From contig NZ_CP119423.1 of NCBI RefSeq assembly GCF_029223585.1, positions 992,001-1,056,000 on the forward strand: DNA of 64,000 nucleotides. Reading direction: 5' to 3'. Below the pieces are notes generated by a model. That model saw nothing but the letters and a program-made list of their open reading frames with translations, was not told the DNA's origin and searched no databases. Below are positions 56,898-64,000 of this stretch, piece by piece. This DNA comes from Photobacterium sp. DA100. Lineage in GTDB: Bacteria > Pseudomonadota > Gammaproteobacteria > Enterobacterales > Vibrionaceae. The stretch's first letter is position 1, and each line of letters starts with the position of its first letter. The translations under genes were made by a program, and so were the position numbers.

Positions 56898-56930
56898 AAA
56901 AAAGGCGGTAACTGTGGTTACCGCCTTTTA
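56898..56930. terminator. Bidirectional terminator, BASS gene - UPF0149 gene
   Basis: 13-bp stem AAAAGGCGGTAAC / GTTACCGCCTTTT with a TGTG loop between convergent genes. Confidence 0.9.
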
Positions 56931-56946
56931 CTTGCCTAATCTTTGA

Positions 56947-57534
56947 TTATGCTTCTTCGTCGCCTTCGCTAACCAGCTGGTAGGCGCGGATTGTCAGGCC
57001 AGATAACATGGTAGGGACCGAGGTGAAGATTTCCTCGAACTGGGCTAGGCCATCGGCGCCTTCCTGGGACAGGGCCTCCATTGCATTCTCCGGATCGTAC
57101 AGCAGGCTGAAGCACAGCAGTACGCCGCCAAGCAGAGCGTTGTTTTCGCTTTCTTCTGGCATAATGGTTTCCCAGTCATCGCGGGATAGCTGCCAGCCCT
57201 GAAGAAGCCCTTCGGCAAACTCACGGGTTTCTGTCGACACCAGTTCTTTGTCATCCAGCGCACAACCTTCCGGCCACTGCCAGCTACCGTCCAGCAGAGA
57301 CTCGCGGTTTTCGTTCCACAGTTCAACAATCGCATTGGCGTAGGCTTCCAGCTCTTCCTGGCTGGCAAAAGGTGAAGTCTCTTCGCCACCCCACATGAAT
57401 GCTAGCCATTCTGACGGGTTGATCAGGTGAGGGGCTGCCGCCATTGCGGTCACAAAACCACGGGTCTGGGCTTCAGATAGTAACTGTTGGGCCAATTGCG
57501 GATTCGCCAGCAGTGTGCGTAAAGAAGAAGACAT
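56947..57534 (-). CDS. UPF0149 (YgfB/YecA-like) family protein
   Basis: A 195-residue acidic cytoplasmic protein of the UPF0149 family, recognised from the EWLAFMWGGEE region and AEGLLQGWQLSRDDWETIMP. No enzymatic role is assigned to this member and no C-terminal SEC-type zinc motif is visible. The start is the ATG giving MSSSLRTLLANPQ, after GAGAG; an upstream frame extension is rejected. Confidence 0.82.
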   Translation of the reverse strand: MSSSLRTLLANPQLAQQLLSEAQTRGFVTAMAAAPHLINPSEWLAFMWGGEETSPFASQEELEAYANAIVELWNENRESLLDGSWQWPEGCALDDKELVSTETREFAEGLLQGWQLSRDDWETIMPEESENNALLGGVLLCFSLLYDPENAMEALSQEGADGLAQFEEIFTSVPTMLSGLTIRAYQLVSEGDEEA

Positions 57535-57708
57535 AATTCGCTCTCGTATATTTGATATCTGGGTTGGTCCAACGCAAGGCTGTCGCTGGAAGAACACGAT
57601 TTATACGAAGTATTGTAACAGGGTCGTGAAGATGGTGGCACTGTTCACCGGTAAATCATGATGTTTGCTGTAATTGTGAGCACTCGATTGATTGTGCTGT
57701 GTTTTTTG

Positions 57709-57737
57709 TTGACCTTTATCCCCCAAGCCTCTATAGT
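57709..57737 (+). promoter_or_regulatory. Promoter of tRNA-Ser
   Basis: TTGACC, exactly 17 bases, TATAGT, about 40 bases upstream of the mature tRNA. No FIS or stringent discriminator site was identified. Confidence 0.7.
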
Positions 57738-57777
57738 AGCGACCCTGTTGAGGCGACATGCCTTGGCAATACAATTT

Positions 57778-57865
57778 GGTGAGGTGTCCGAGTGGCTGAA
57801 GGAGCACGCCTGGAAAGTGTGTATACGGCAACGTATCGAGGGTTCGAATCCCTCCCTCACCGCCA
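57778..57865 (+). tRNA. tRNA-Ser, anticodon GGA
   Basis: 88 bases with encoded CCA. The acceptor stem GGTGAGG pairs with CCTCACC; anticodon stem CACGC/GTGTG encloses CTGGAAA, giving anticodon GGA (57812-57814). A long variable arm (TATACG-GCAA-CGTATC), typical of tRNA-Ser, and a T arm GAGGG-TTCGAAT-CCCTC complete the cloverleaf. It reads UCC/UCU codons. No integrase or repeated 3' end lies nearby. Confidence 0.97.
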
Positions 57866-57872
57866 TCTTCTT

Positions 57873-57903
57873 AAAAAAAGACGTCCTAGGACGTCTTTTT
57901 TTA
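57873..57903. terminator. Terminator after tRNA-Ser
   Basis: Nearly fully palindromic AAAAAAAGACGTCC-TA-GGACGT followed by T residues. It also has T-tract on the other strand, so may stop the convergent amidohydrolase gene. Confidence 0.9.
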
Positions 57904-57948
57904 TGCCTGGAGTTTATTGAAACCAATAACTCCCGTTTACCGATTCAC

Positions 57949-59748
57949 TTAGTGTGAATGATGCAATAGCCCTGCTGAAATCATTGCCGTCGCAGCAATG
58001 GCCTGGCAGCGTGGTGAACTAACGCAACTTCCAGCGGCTACCTCGTGATCACTTGAGTAAACGGTTTGATCTTCTTTTATCGTTTCAAGCACCTTGATGT
58101 CGGCCAGTGATTCTGGCTTGGCGGTTAATGGATTTGCAGACAGAATGGTGAAGTCTGCGAGTTTCCCCACTTCCAATGAACCTTTATTTTTCTCTTCCTT
58201 GTATTGTGTGGCAGCCCATAATGTTTGCGCTTTTAATCCATCAAGCGCCGATACTCGTTGCTTAGGCCCCAGCACATGACCGGTACGACTTACACGATTC
58301 ACCGTCGCAGAGTAAACACGCATTGAGTTAGGCAGAGCGACCGGAGAATCATGGTGGGAGGTGTAAATCATTCCCAAGTCTCGAGCCCAGCCGGTTGGGG
58401 AGATATTTTCCGCTCGCGCTTTACCTAAAACGGAATTCATGTGCCAATCTCCCCAGTAGAAGGTGTGCATGGGGAAAAAGGAAGGGAAGACACCCAGGCG
58501 CTTGAACCTTTCAACTTGATCTTTACGGGCGGTTTGGGCGTGGATAGCGACGAACCCCCGATCTGGGACACCGTGTTTCTTCTCGCTTGCCTCAATGCCA
58601 TTGAGTAGCTGATCGATGGCAGCATCGCCGTTGACATGCGTGAGCAACTGCCATCCATTTGTGTGTGCCAACTCTATAAGCTCTGCCGCTTTTTCGTCGC
58701 TCATACTTGGATAGCCTTTGTACCCTTTCTCCTGACCGACAGGTGGAACAAGGTAAGGCTCTGTTAGCCATGCGGTTTTACCTTGCGGCGAGCCATCAAG
58801 GTTGAGTTTTGCACCCGCAACCCGAAACCCATTTGAGTACTCAGCCGAATAGTAAGGAGGGGAGATAACGTCTTGCGCCACTTGAATATCAGGGTAGGCT
58901 GCCACGTCGATAGGAAGCTTTTCACGTTGAGCAAGGTCGTACATGGTTTTAACTGCCGATGTAGAAGCTCGGCCTTCCTGAGCCGTGGTGTAACCAAAGC
59001 TCGCGTAGAGATCTATCCCCGCTCTGAAAATCACTTCGTTTTCTTTCGCGCTTAGTTTGGCGAACATCGGTAGCAATGTACCAAAGAAGGCCGTCTCTTC
59101 CAGCACTCCGTTGGGGGTTGCGCCGTCACTCTCACGACGGATCTTCCCCCCATCCGGGTCTGTGCTCTGTGCCGTCAGACCTGCCAGCTCCAATGCTTTG
59201 GTATTCAACGTAGCCAAGTGCCCCGATTGGTGAATAATCAGCACCGGAAGATCTTTAGATACCTCATCCAGCTCTTGGCGCGTTGGGTGCCTTTGCTCTT
59301 TTAGCTGCGAATCATCATAGCCAAAGCCTAGAATAATGCCGTGTTTGCTGTTTTCGGGTTTGGCAAACCAGGATTTGAGCTCTTCTTGCAAGGAAGCGAT
59401 GTCATTAACTGCACCGTCCGGAGCGGCAAGTAAGTTGGCAGAGAGGGCCTGAATGCCAGTATTAAAGACGTGGCCGTGGGCGTCAATAAAGCCAGGGATC
59501 ATGGTTTTCCCATCTAAATCAACCACTCGTGTATTTTTATCTCGTAATTTCATGAGTTCTGATTCACTACCGACAGCTAATATTCGACCATTTTTAACCG
59601 CTATAGCCTCGGAGCTTGGGGCAGCGTCGTTAACTGTAATGATCTCCCCGCCAGCATAGATGGTATCTGCGAAAGGTTTGGGCGGCGTTGTCGCCGAAGC
59701 AGTAACGCAGATAGAGCACAGGATTAATGTTAACAGTGAAACCTTCAT
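57949..59748 (-). CDS. Exported amidohydrolase (YtcJ-like, Amidohydro_3)
   Basis: A 599-residue metal-dependent hydrolase with a signal peptide (VSLLTLILCSICVTASA). Metal-site motifs are PGFIDAHGHVFNTG, a mid-region His in LLTHVNGDAAIDQ, IHAQTARKDQVERF, and a late Asp/His region TSHHDSPV. YtcJ-type enzymes hydrolyse diverse amides or cyclic imides; the substrate is unknown. The C-terminus has two cysteines (GSCVSSPRC), possibly a disulfide. AAGGAA ribosome site. The gene stands alone. Confidence 0.87.
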   Translation of the reverse strand: MKVSLLTLILCSICVTASATTPPKPFADTIYAGGEIITVNDAAPSSEAIAVKNGRILAVGSESELMKLRDKNTRVVDLDGKTMIPGFIDAHGHVFNTGIQALSANLLAAPDGAVNDIASLQEELKSWFAKPENSKHGIILGFGYDDSQLKEQRHPTRQELDEVSKDLPVLIIHQSGHLATLNTKALELAGLTAQSTDPDGGKIRRESDGATPNGVLEETAFFGTLLPMFAKLSAKENEVIFRAGIDLYASFGYTTAQEGRASTSAVKTMYDLAQREKLPIDVAAYPDIQVAQDVISPPYYSAEYSNGFRVAGAKLNLDGSPQGKTAWLTEPYLVPPVGQEKGYKGYPSMSDEKAAELIELAHTNGWQLLTHVNGDAAIDQLLNGIEASEKKHGVPDRGFVAIHAQTARKDQVERFKRLGVFPSFFPMHTFYWGDWHMNSVLGKARAENISPTGWARDLGMIYTSHHDSPVALPNSMRVYSATVNRVSRTGHVLGPKQRVSALDGLKAQTLWAATQYKEEKNKGSLEVGKLADFTILSANPLTAKPESLADIKVLETIKEDQTVYSSDHEVAAGSCVSSPRCQAIAATAMISAGLLHHSH

Positions 59749-59841
59749 GAAATTTCCTTCCGGTAACAGCTAAAAACAGCTTGGCAATAAGTAGAAAGTC
59801 TAGCTTAATCCAAGCGCCTTTCGCTTAAGGGGTTACTCAAC

Positions 59842-62334
59842 TCACCGCTTGGCTGTCCCTCTTCCCGCGTTCCCCGCTTTGCCCAGCGCCTTGTTCATCT
59901 GCTTGATGCGGGCAGCGATTGCGCCATTGATGCTGTTGGGCGGATAGTGCTTTTTGCTGTTGGGTTGGCCCATCGGCAGCCCTGTGAGCAGGGCCATGAC
60001 CTGATTGACATGCTCGACGGTCCAGATATGGAACTGCTGCTCGGCCACTGCATGGCGCACCTTTTGGTTCACCATCAGGTGGACGGTGTTGGTTTGAGGA
60101 ATGATCACGCCCTGCTCGCCGGTTAGGCCGCTGGCACTGCAGATATCATAGAAGCCTTCAATTTTTTCGTTGACGCCACCGATAGCTTCTATGTTGCCAT
60201 GCTGGTCGATGGCCCCGGTCACGGCGATGTTTTGCTTGAGCGGGACTTGGGCGATGGCGGAGAGCAGGGCGCACAGCTCGGCTGCCGACGCACTGTCTCC
60301 GTCTACCATACCGTAGGATTGCTCGAAGGTGAGGGTGGCCGAAAAAGCCAGCGGTTGCTGTTGTTCGTATTGTTCGCGCAGGAAAGCCGTCAGTATCATT
60401 ACCCCTTTGGAATGGCTCGGGCCGCTCAAGTCCACTTCCCGCTCAATATCGATAATACTGCTGGTACCAAGATGGACGGCTGCGGTGATCCGGCTGGGGC
60501 GGCCGAACAGGCTGTCGTCAAGGGCGATGATCGACAGGCCGTTTATCTGGCCGATGGTTGATCCCTGGGTCTGAATCTGGCTGATACCGCGGTGGATATT
60601 GTCGGTGATGCATTCTTTGAGATAGCTGCGCCGATACTCGCGGGCCTCAATGGCCTGCTCAATGGCAGCGGCGGTGATCAGCTCACAATCGTGTTGCTGG
60701 GCCCAGTAGTTTGCCTCGGTGATGATCCCGCTAAGTGTATCTCGGTGCAGGGTCATTTTTTCCCCGTCTTCGACCAGTCGGGCAGCGTATTCGACCAGCA
60801 TGGCTACCGCCGTGCGATCAAGATGGCGTGTGCATGCCCCGGCCTGCAGTGAGCGGATAAAGCGAGCGTAGAGCTGGCAAGAACCTGCGGTACGGCTGAT
60901 TTCCTCGGCGCAGTCGGCTTGGATGTTGAACAGTTGCCCGAAGTCCGGATCGTAGCGCTTGAGCAGGTAGTAGGTCATGCGATCGCCGATCAAAATGACT
61001 TTGATGTCTACCGGGATCGCATCGGGTTCCAAGCTAGAAAGGGCCGTGACACTGAGCTGCTGCTCCAGGGGCTGGATCTTGATCTCGCCGGACTGCAGGG
61101 TTCGCTTGAACAGGTCCCAGACGAAAGGCTTATTGAGCAGCTGGATCACATCGAGTATGAGGTAACCGCCGTTGGCGCGATGGAAGGCTCCGGGCTTTAT
61201 CAGAGTAAAATTGGTAATGAAGGTACCGAGCTCGCCCTTGTGCTCGATCCGGCCTATTAAGTTGGCATAAGTCGGGTTGTCCTCGTAGATGACCGGAGGT
61301 GACGGGCTCTGGCTATTGTCAATAATGATATTGACGTCATAGGCGGTAAATGGGCTGACGCTGAGCTTTTGCCCGGTGTACTCATTGACTTCGGTTTCTA
61401 GGCTGCCGTTGAACAGGGGGATATTATTGAGCACGTGCAGCCTGAGCGCTGCGATATGGCGTGCCACGCAATCGACAGCCTTGAGGTCTTCGGGGAGTTG
61501 GCCGATAAGGTAGTCGAGGGTACTGGCAACGAACTCCTTCTCCAGCTGATCTTTCTTGCTTCTCATCTCCTGATCCCAGATAGGCACCTGTTTTAGCAGG
61601 TTGACCAGCATCAGTCTCAACTCGTCGATCGCCTGGTCGATGAACTTTTGCTGCTCTTCGGGAAGCTTGGCGAACTCCTCTTTGCTGATTACCTTGCCGT
61701 CCTTGACCGGGTGAATGACGTAGCCGTTGCGCGAACGCTTGAGGATGCAGCTTTTCTCTTTGGCGACCTTCTCGATGGACTGGAACGCCTCGATTTCCTT
61801 GTCGTTGAGCTCGTTTTGCAGTTTATCGGTATGGTGGATGAATTCTTCATTTTGCAGCGAGGAAGGGATGGTTTTTCTGAGCTCCGCTATGAGTTGGCTG
61901 AGGCTTTGTTTTAGGACGCCTCCCATTCCCGCAGGCAGCTCAAGGGCTATAGGTTGATTGCTATTGTTGAAATTGTTGACGTAGCACCAGTCTGAGAGCG
62001 GCTTGTCTTTGTCGAGGTGCTGGGCCAGCAGTTGTTCGGTTATCGAGTGCTTGCCAAGCCCCGCCGATCCCATGACAAAGATATTGAAGCCTTGGGCTGG
62101 GATCCCAATCCCGACCTTGAGGGCCTCGACAGCACGTTCGAGCCCCACCGGACTTTCCGCCGGCTCAATCTCCTCTGTCGTCTCAAAATTAAACTGGGTA
62201 GGATCGCAGGGGTGGAAGAGCTCGGCGGCCTCCAGCTTGGTGGCTGAAGTTACCTGGCCGGTATGGGCGGAATGGCGGGCCGAGATCGCCGTCTTGCGTG
62301 GTTGATTGGCCTTCTTAGAGGGGAAATCATTCAT
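59842..62334 (-). CDS. Lon-like AAA+ protease (AAA_32 + Lon proteolytic domain; LonB/YcbZ type)
   Basis: An 830-residue protein. The ATPase part has a Walker-A-like loop GSAGLGKH (residues ~89-96) where the final Ser/Thr is His, and a long helical insertion (about 140-300). The C-terminal Lon protease domain carries the catalytic Ser in VDGDSASAAELCALLSA and Lys in GGVNEKIEGFYDI, plus AVTGAIDQHGNIEAIGG. Family members are ATP-dependent proteases of unknown targets, widespread in gamma-proteobacteria. The deviating Walker A may lower ATP turnover; this is inference. Confidence 0.9.
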   Translation of the reverse strand: MNDFPSKKANQPRKTAISARHSAHTGQVTSATKLEAAELFHPCDPTQFNFETTEEIEPAESPVGLERAVEALKVGIGIPAQGFNIFVMGSAGLGKHSITEQLLAQHLDKDKPLSDWCYVNNFNNSNQPIALELPAGMGGVLKQSLSQLIAELRKTIPSSLQNEEFIHHTDKLQNELNDKEIEAFQSIEKVAKEKSCILKRSRNGYVIHPVKDGKVISKEEFAKLPEEQQKFIDQAIDELRLMLVNLLKQVPIWDQEMRSKKDQLEKEFVASTLDYLIGQLPEDLKAVDCVARHIAALRLHVLNNIPLFNGSLETEVNEYTGQKLSVSPFTAYDVNIIIDNSQSPSPPVIYEDNPTYANLIGRIEHKGELGTFITNFTLIKPGAFHRANGGYLILDVIQLLNKPFVWDLFKRTLQSGEIKIQPLEQQLSVTALSSLEPDAIPVDIKVILIGDRMTYYLLKRYDPDFGQLFNIQADCAEEISRTAGSCQLYARFIRSLQAGACTRHLDRTAVAMLVEYAARLVEDGEKMTLHRDTLSGIITEANYWAQQHDCELITAAAIEQAIEAREYRRSYLKECITDNIHRGISQIQTQGSTIGQINGLSIIALDDSLFGRPSRITAAVHLGTSSIIDIEREVDLSGPSHSKGVMILTAFLREQYEQQQPLAFSATLTFEQSYGMVDGDSASAAELCALLSAIAQVPLKQNIAVTGAIDQHGNIEAIGGVNEKIEGFYDICSASGLTGEQGVIIPQTNTVHLMVNQKVRHAVAEQQFHIWTVEHVNQVMALLTGLPMGQPNSKKHYPPNSINGAIAARIKQMNKALGKAGNAGRGTAKR

Positions 62335-62498
62335 AGCATTCGCTGATCCGGCATCGAAAACATAACGCTAAGTATACTAACCAATTGCACAATTTACTGA
62401 CTTACTGTTGGACTGTGGCTGGGGGGAGGCCTGAAGCGGAGCTTTGCCTTTTTCAAATAAGAGGGATTCTCCTATCTTTAAGGGGGAGGCAGAATATT

Positions 62499-63230
62499 AT
62501 GATTGAGTTTGATCAGCTATCTGAGTTTTTCTCTGACTTCTATGACATTAAGGCCAGGGGGCAATTCATCTATTTTGATTTCCATTTGCACACCACAGCC
62601 TCACCGCGGATCATGACTCCGCCTTCTGTGCTGGCCTTTTTGACAGAGACCAACCATTTGATTTCGGTAACGGATCACAACGATATCCGGGGTGCGGCCA
62701 CGGCTTGCGATAAAGGGCTGAATAATGTTCCGGGGATGGAGCTGGTTTGCGAGGATGGCTTCGAGCTTCTGGTCTATTTCAGAACCATGGAGCAGCTGGA
62801 GGCTTTCTATAGCGGGGAAGTCGAAAAGAACAAGCACTGTTACCGGGCAAGGAGGACGACCAGGGACATTGGCTATTACCTCGATCTGTTGGCAGAAAGG
62901 GAGTGCTACCTCTCGATACCCCATATCAACGGCCTTGCGCAGAAGAACTACCTAAAATATTTGCCCTACATGAAGAATGTGCTCAAAAGGGTCAATGCCA
63001 TTGAAACCTATAACCATGCGCTTCCGAGGAACCGAAATATCAATGCGCAGATCGTGAGGCGAGCCTATCAGCTGGAGGCAACCTTCGGCAGTAGCGCACT
63101 TATCGCCCGCGAGCTAATGTCCTTCTACCGCTACCTCGACCAAGAGGAAAGGCGACACCCTCGAATGCTGGAGAGCCTCTACAGGCAGTCGTTGGTATCA
63201 CCGCTTGCCCAGTCGTGGACTGGGCAATGA
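62499..63230 (+). CDS. PHP-domain metal-dependent phosphoesterase-like protein
   Basis: A 243-residue cytoplasmic protein. The PHP motif I is FDFHLHTTASPR, motif II is ISVTDHNDIRGA, and a third metal-binding block PGMELVCEDGFELLVYF follows; a late ETYNHALPRNRN is compatible with motif IV. PHP enzymes hydrolyse phosphoesters such as nucleotides or histidinol phosphate; specificity is unknown. The start follows GGGAGG; a longer upstream frame is rejected. It converges with dsbB and has no operon partner. Confidence 0.82.
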   Translation: MIEFDQLSEFFSDFYDIKARGQFIYFDFHLHTTASPRIMTPPSVLAFLTETNHLISVTDHNDIRGAATACDKGLNNVPGMELVCEDGFELLVYFRTMEQLEAFYSGEVEKNKHCYRARRTTRDIGYYLDLLAERECYLSIPHINGLAQKNYLKYLPYMKNVLKRVNAIETYNHALPRNRNINAQIVRRAYQLEATFGSSALIARELMSFYRYLDQEERRHPRMLESLYRQSLVSPLAQSWTGQ

Positions 63231-63240
63231 GCTGCTGGGG

Positions 63241-63759
63241 TTAGTGTTTCTTGGTTCCCAGGAACTGGGCAACAACGATAATCGCGACGGCCACTAAGTT
63301 GGCCGCAAAGATGATTTCCAGCCACTGCGGCATTGAAAGCCCCAGGAACTGCCATACAATCTTTCCGCAATCCCCCGAGGCTTCGAACATCCAAGGTACC
63401 CATTGGTTGAGCGGAGCCCAGGCCGGGAAGTTGACATCCAGCGCACAGGTTGCTGACCATGGAAACTCAGGGAATTGGTAGCCGACATGCTCTTGAGCTA
63501 GGGCCAGCCCTTGGTAGGAGCTGTAAGCCCAGCCGGCGAGTCCTGCCCAGCGAATGATGTTGTTTTTCGGTGCAATCATGCCCAGGATAGCGGCAAAACC
63601 GATCCCCATCATGGCAACGCGCTCGTAGATGCACATGACACATGGATCAAGTTTCATGGCATGCTGGAAGAATAGGGCACAGGCTTCAAAAAAGATGATA
63701 AAAGCCAGCAAGATCGCCCACGAAAGGCGGCTCTTCGAAAAAGTATTTAAAAAATACAT
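63241..63759 (-). CDS. dsbB: Disulfide bond formation protein B
   Basis: A 172-residue inner-membrane quinone reductase that reoxidises DsbA. Four helices, the N-terminal redox pair CVMC (in LDPCVMCIYERVAM) and the second periplasmic pair (Cys in SATCALD and SGDCGK) are all present. AGGAA precedes the ATG. The terminator at 63938 belongs to whatever lies upstream beyond the window. Confidence 0.96.
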   Translation of the reverse strand: MYFLNTFSKSRLSWAILLAFIIFFEACALFFQHAMKLDPCVMCIYERVAMMGIGFAAILGMIAPKNNIIRWAGLAGWAYSSYQGLALAQEHVGYQFPEFPWSATCALDVNFPAWAPLNQWVPWMFEASGDCGKIVWQFLGLSMPQWLEIIFAANLVAVAIIVVAQFLGTKKH

Positions 63760-63937
63760 ACGGTGTTCCTGATTGAAAGGTTAACTGCTAAATCGGCTCA
63801 GGGACGGTTTACTGTCACCATTGCGAGCAGGTTTAGCACTTAGCCATTGCCTGTAATGACCTAAAAAGTGCCAATTTCTATCAAGCGAAAGGGCTAAAAG
63901 ATAAATACTAGCACCAAATAATAACGAAAAATACAAT

Positions 63938-63965
63938 AAAGCCCTGACGATTCAGGGCTTTAATA
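63938..63965. terminator. Terminator upstream of dsbB
   Basis: Stem AAAGCCCTGA / TCAGGGCTTT with T-rich flank on the minus strand. It likely ends a minus-strand gene beyond the window edge, leaving 63760-63937 for the dsbB promoter, where no other feature is seen. Confidence 0.75.
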
Positions 63966-64000
63966 CAGACAATCAGAGATTGAAAAAATTCAATTAATGG

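Noticed and set aside
57778..57903. tRNA-Ser as an integration site
   Set aside because: No integrase, no duplicated tRNA 3' end and only ordinary genes downstream.
57658..57957. 99-codon ORF spanning the tRNA-Ser region
   Set aside because: It reads straight through the tRNA gene, its promoter and its terminator.

Overview
The window is a gamma-proteobacterial chromosome segment, most likely from the Vibrionaceae and probably close to Photobacterium. The evidence is synteny: lpxH-ppiB next to cysS, cmoAB/yecE/aspS together, yebC-ruvC-ruvAB, and cydABX-ybgE followed by ybgC-tolQRAB-pal-cpoB-nadA. The genus is inferred. Most of the window is core genome with dense, well-bounded operons and many clear intrinsic terminators.

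Layout. 1-8.7 kb: a truncated EAL-HDOD protein, a TauE/SafE exporter, an intact IS200-type insertion sequence, lpxH, ppiB, cysS, glpQ, a voltage-gated K+ channel with a zinc-ribbon tail, and ychE. 8.7-23 kb: adhE with a long regulatory leader, an SDR-like protein lacking catalytic residues, a PatB/MalY-type lyase, a three-gene envelope cassette (retropepsin-like lipoprotein, 7TM inactive transglutaminase, RimK-like ATP-grasp ligase), cmoBA, a tri-haem peroxidase and yecE. 23-30 kb: aspS, yebC, ruvC, a chemoreceptor lying between ruvC and ruvAB, and ruvAB with its own LexA box.

30-44.7 kb is the accessory part and the best candidate for an undescribed system. A porin and a ROK sugar kinase are divergent from a nine-gene operon. 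In order, the operon encodes a ManNAc-6-P epimerase, a second ROK kinase, a GH38 alpha-mannosidase, a permease, an orphan hydantoinase-A/oxoprolinase-type ATPase, a small HExxH zincin-like protein, an FAD oxidoreductase, a DUF4127 protein and an RpiR regulator. The shared control region carries CRP-like boxes and two palindromes. The inferred role is uptake of a mannose-containing glycoside or glycoconjugate with a nitrogen-containing (lactam or amide) part, followed by cytoplasmic degradation and entry into the GlcNAc-6-P pathway.

44.8-64 kb: a small exported protein, a 24-codon ORF with its own promoter and structured leader on the minus strand, the FNR/ArcA-controlled cytochrome bd operon, the Tol-Pal operon, nadA, a BASS-family transporter, a UPF0149 protein, tRNA-Ser(GGA), an exported amidohydrolase, a Lon-like AAA+ protease, a PHP-domain protein and dsbB. 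No CRISPR array, rRNA, prophage or integrase was seen.
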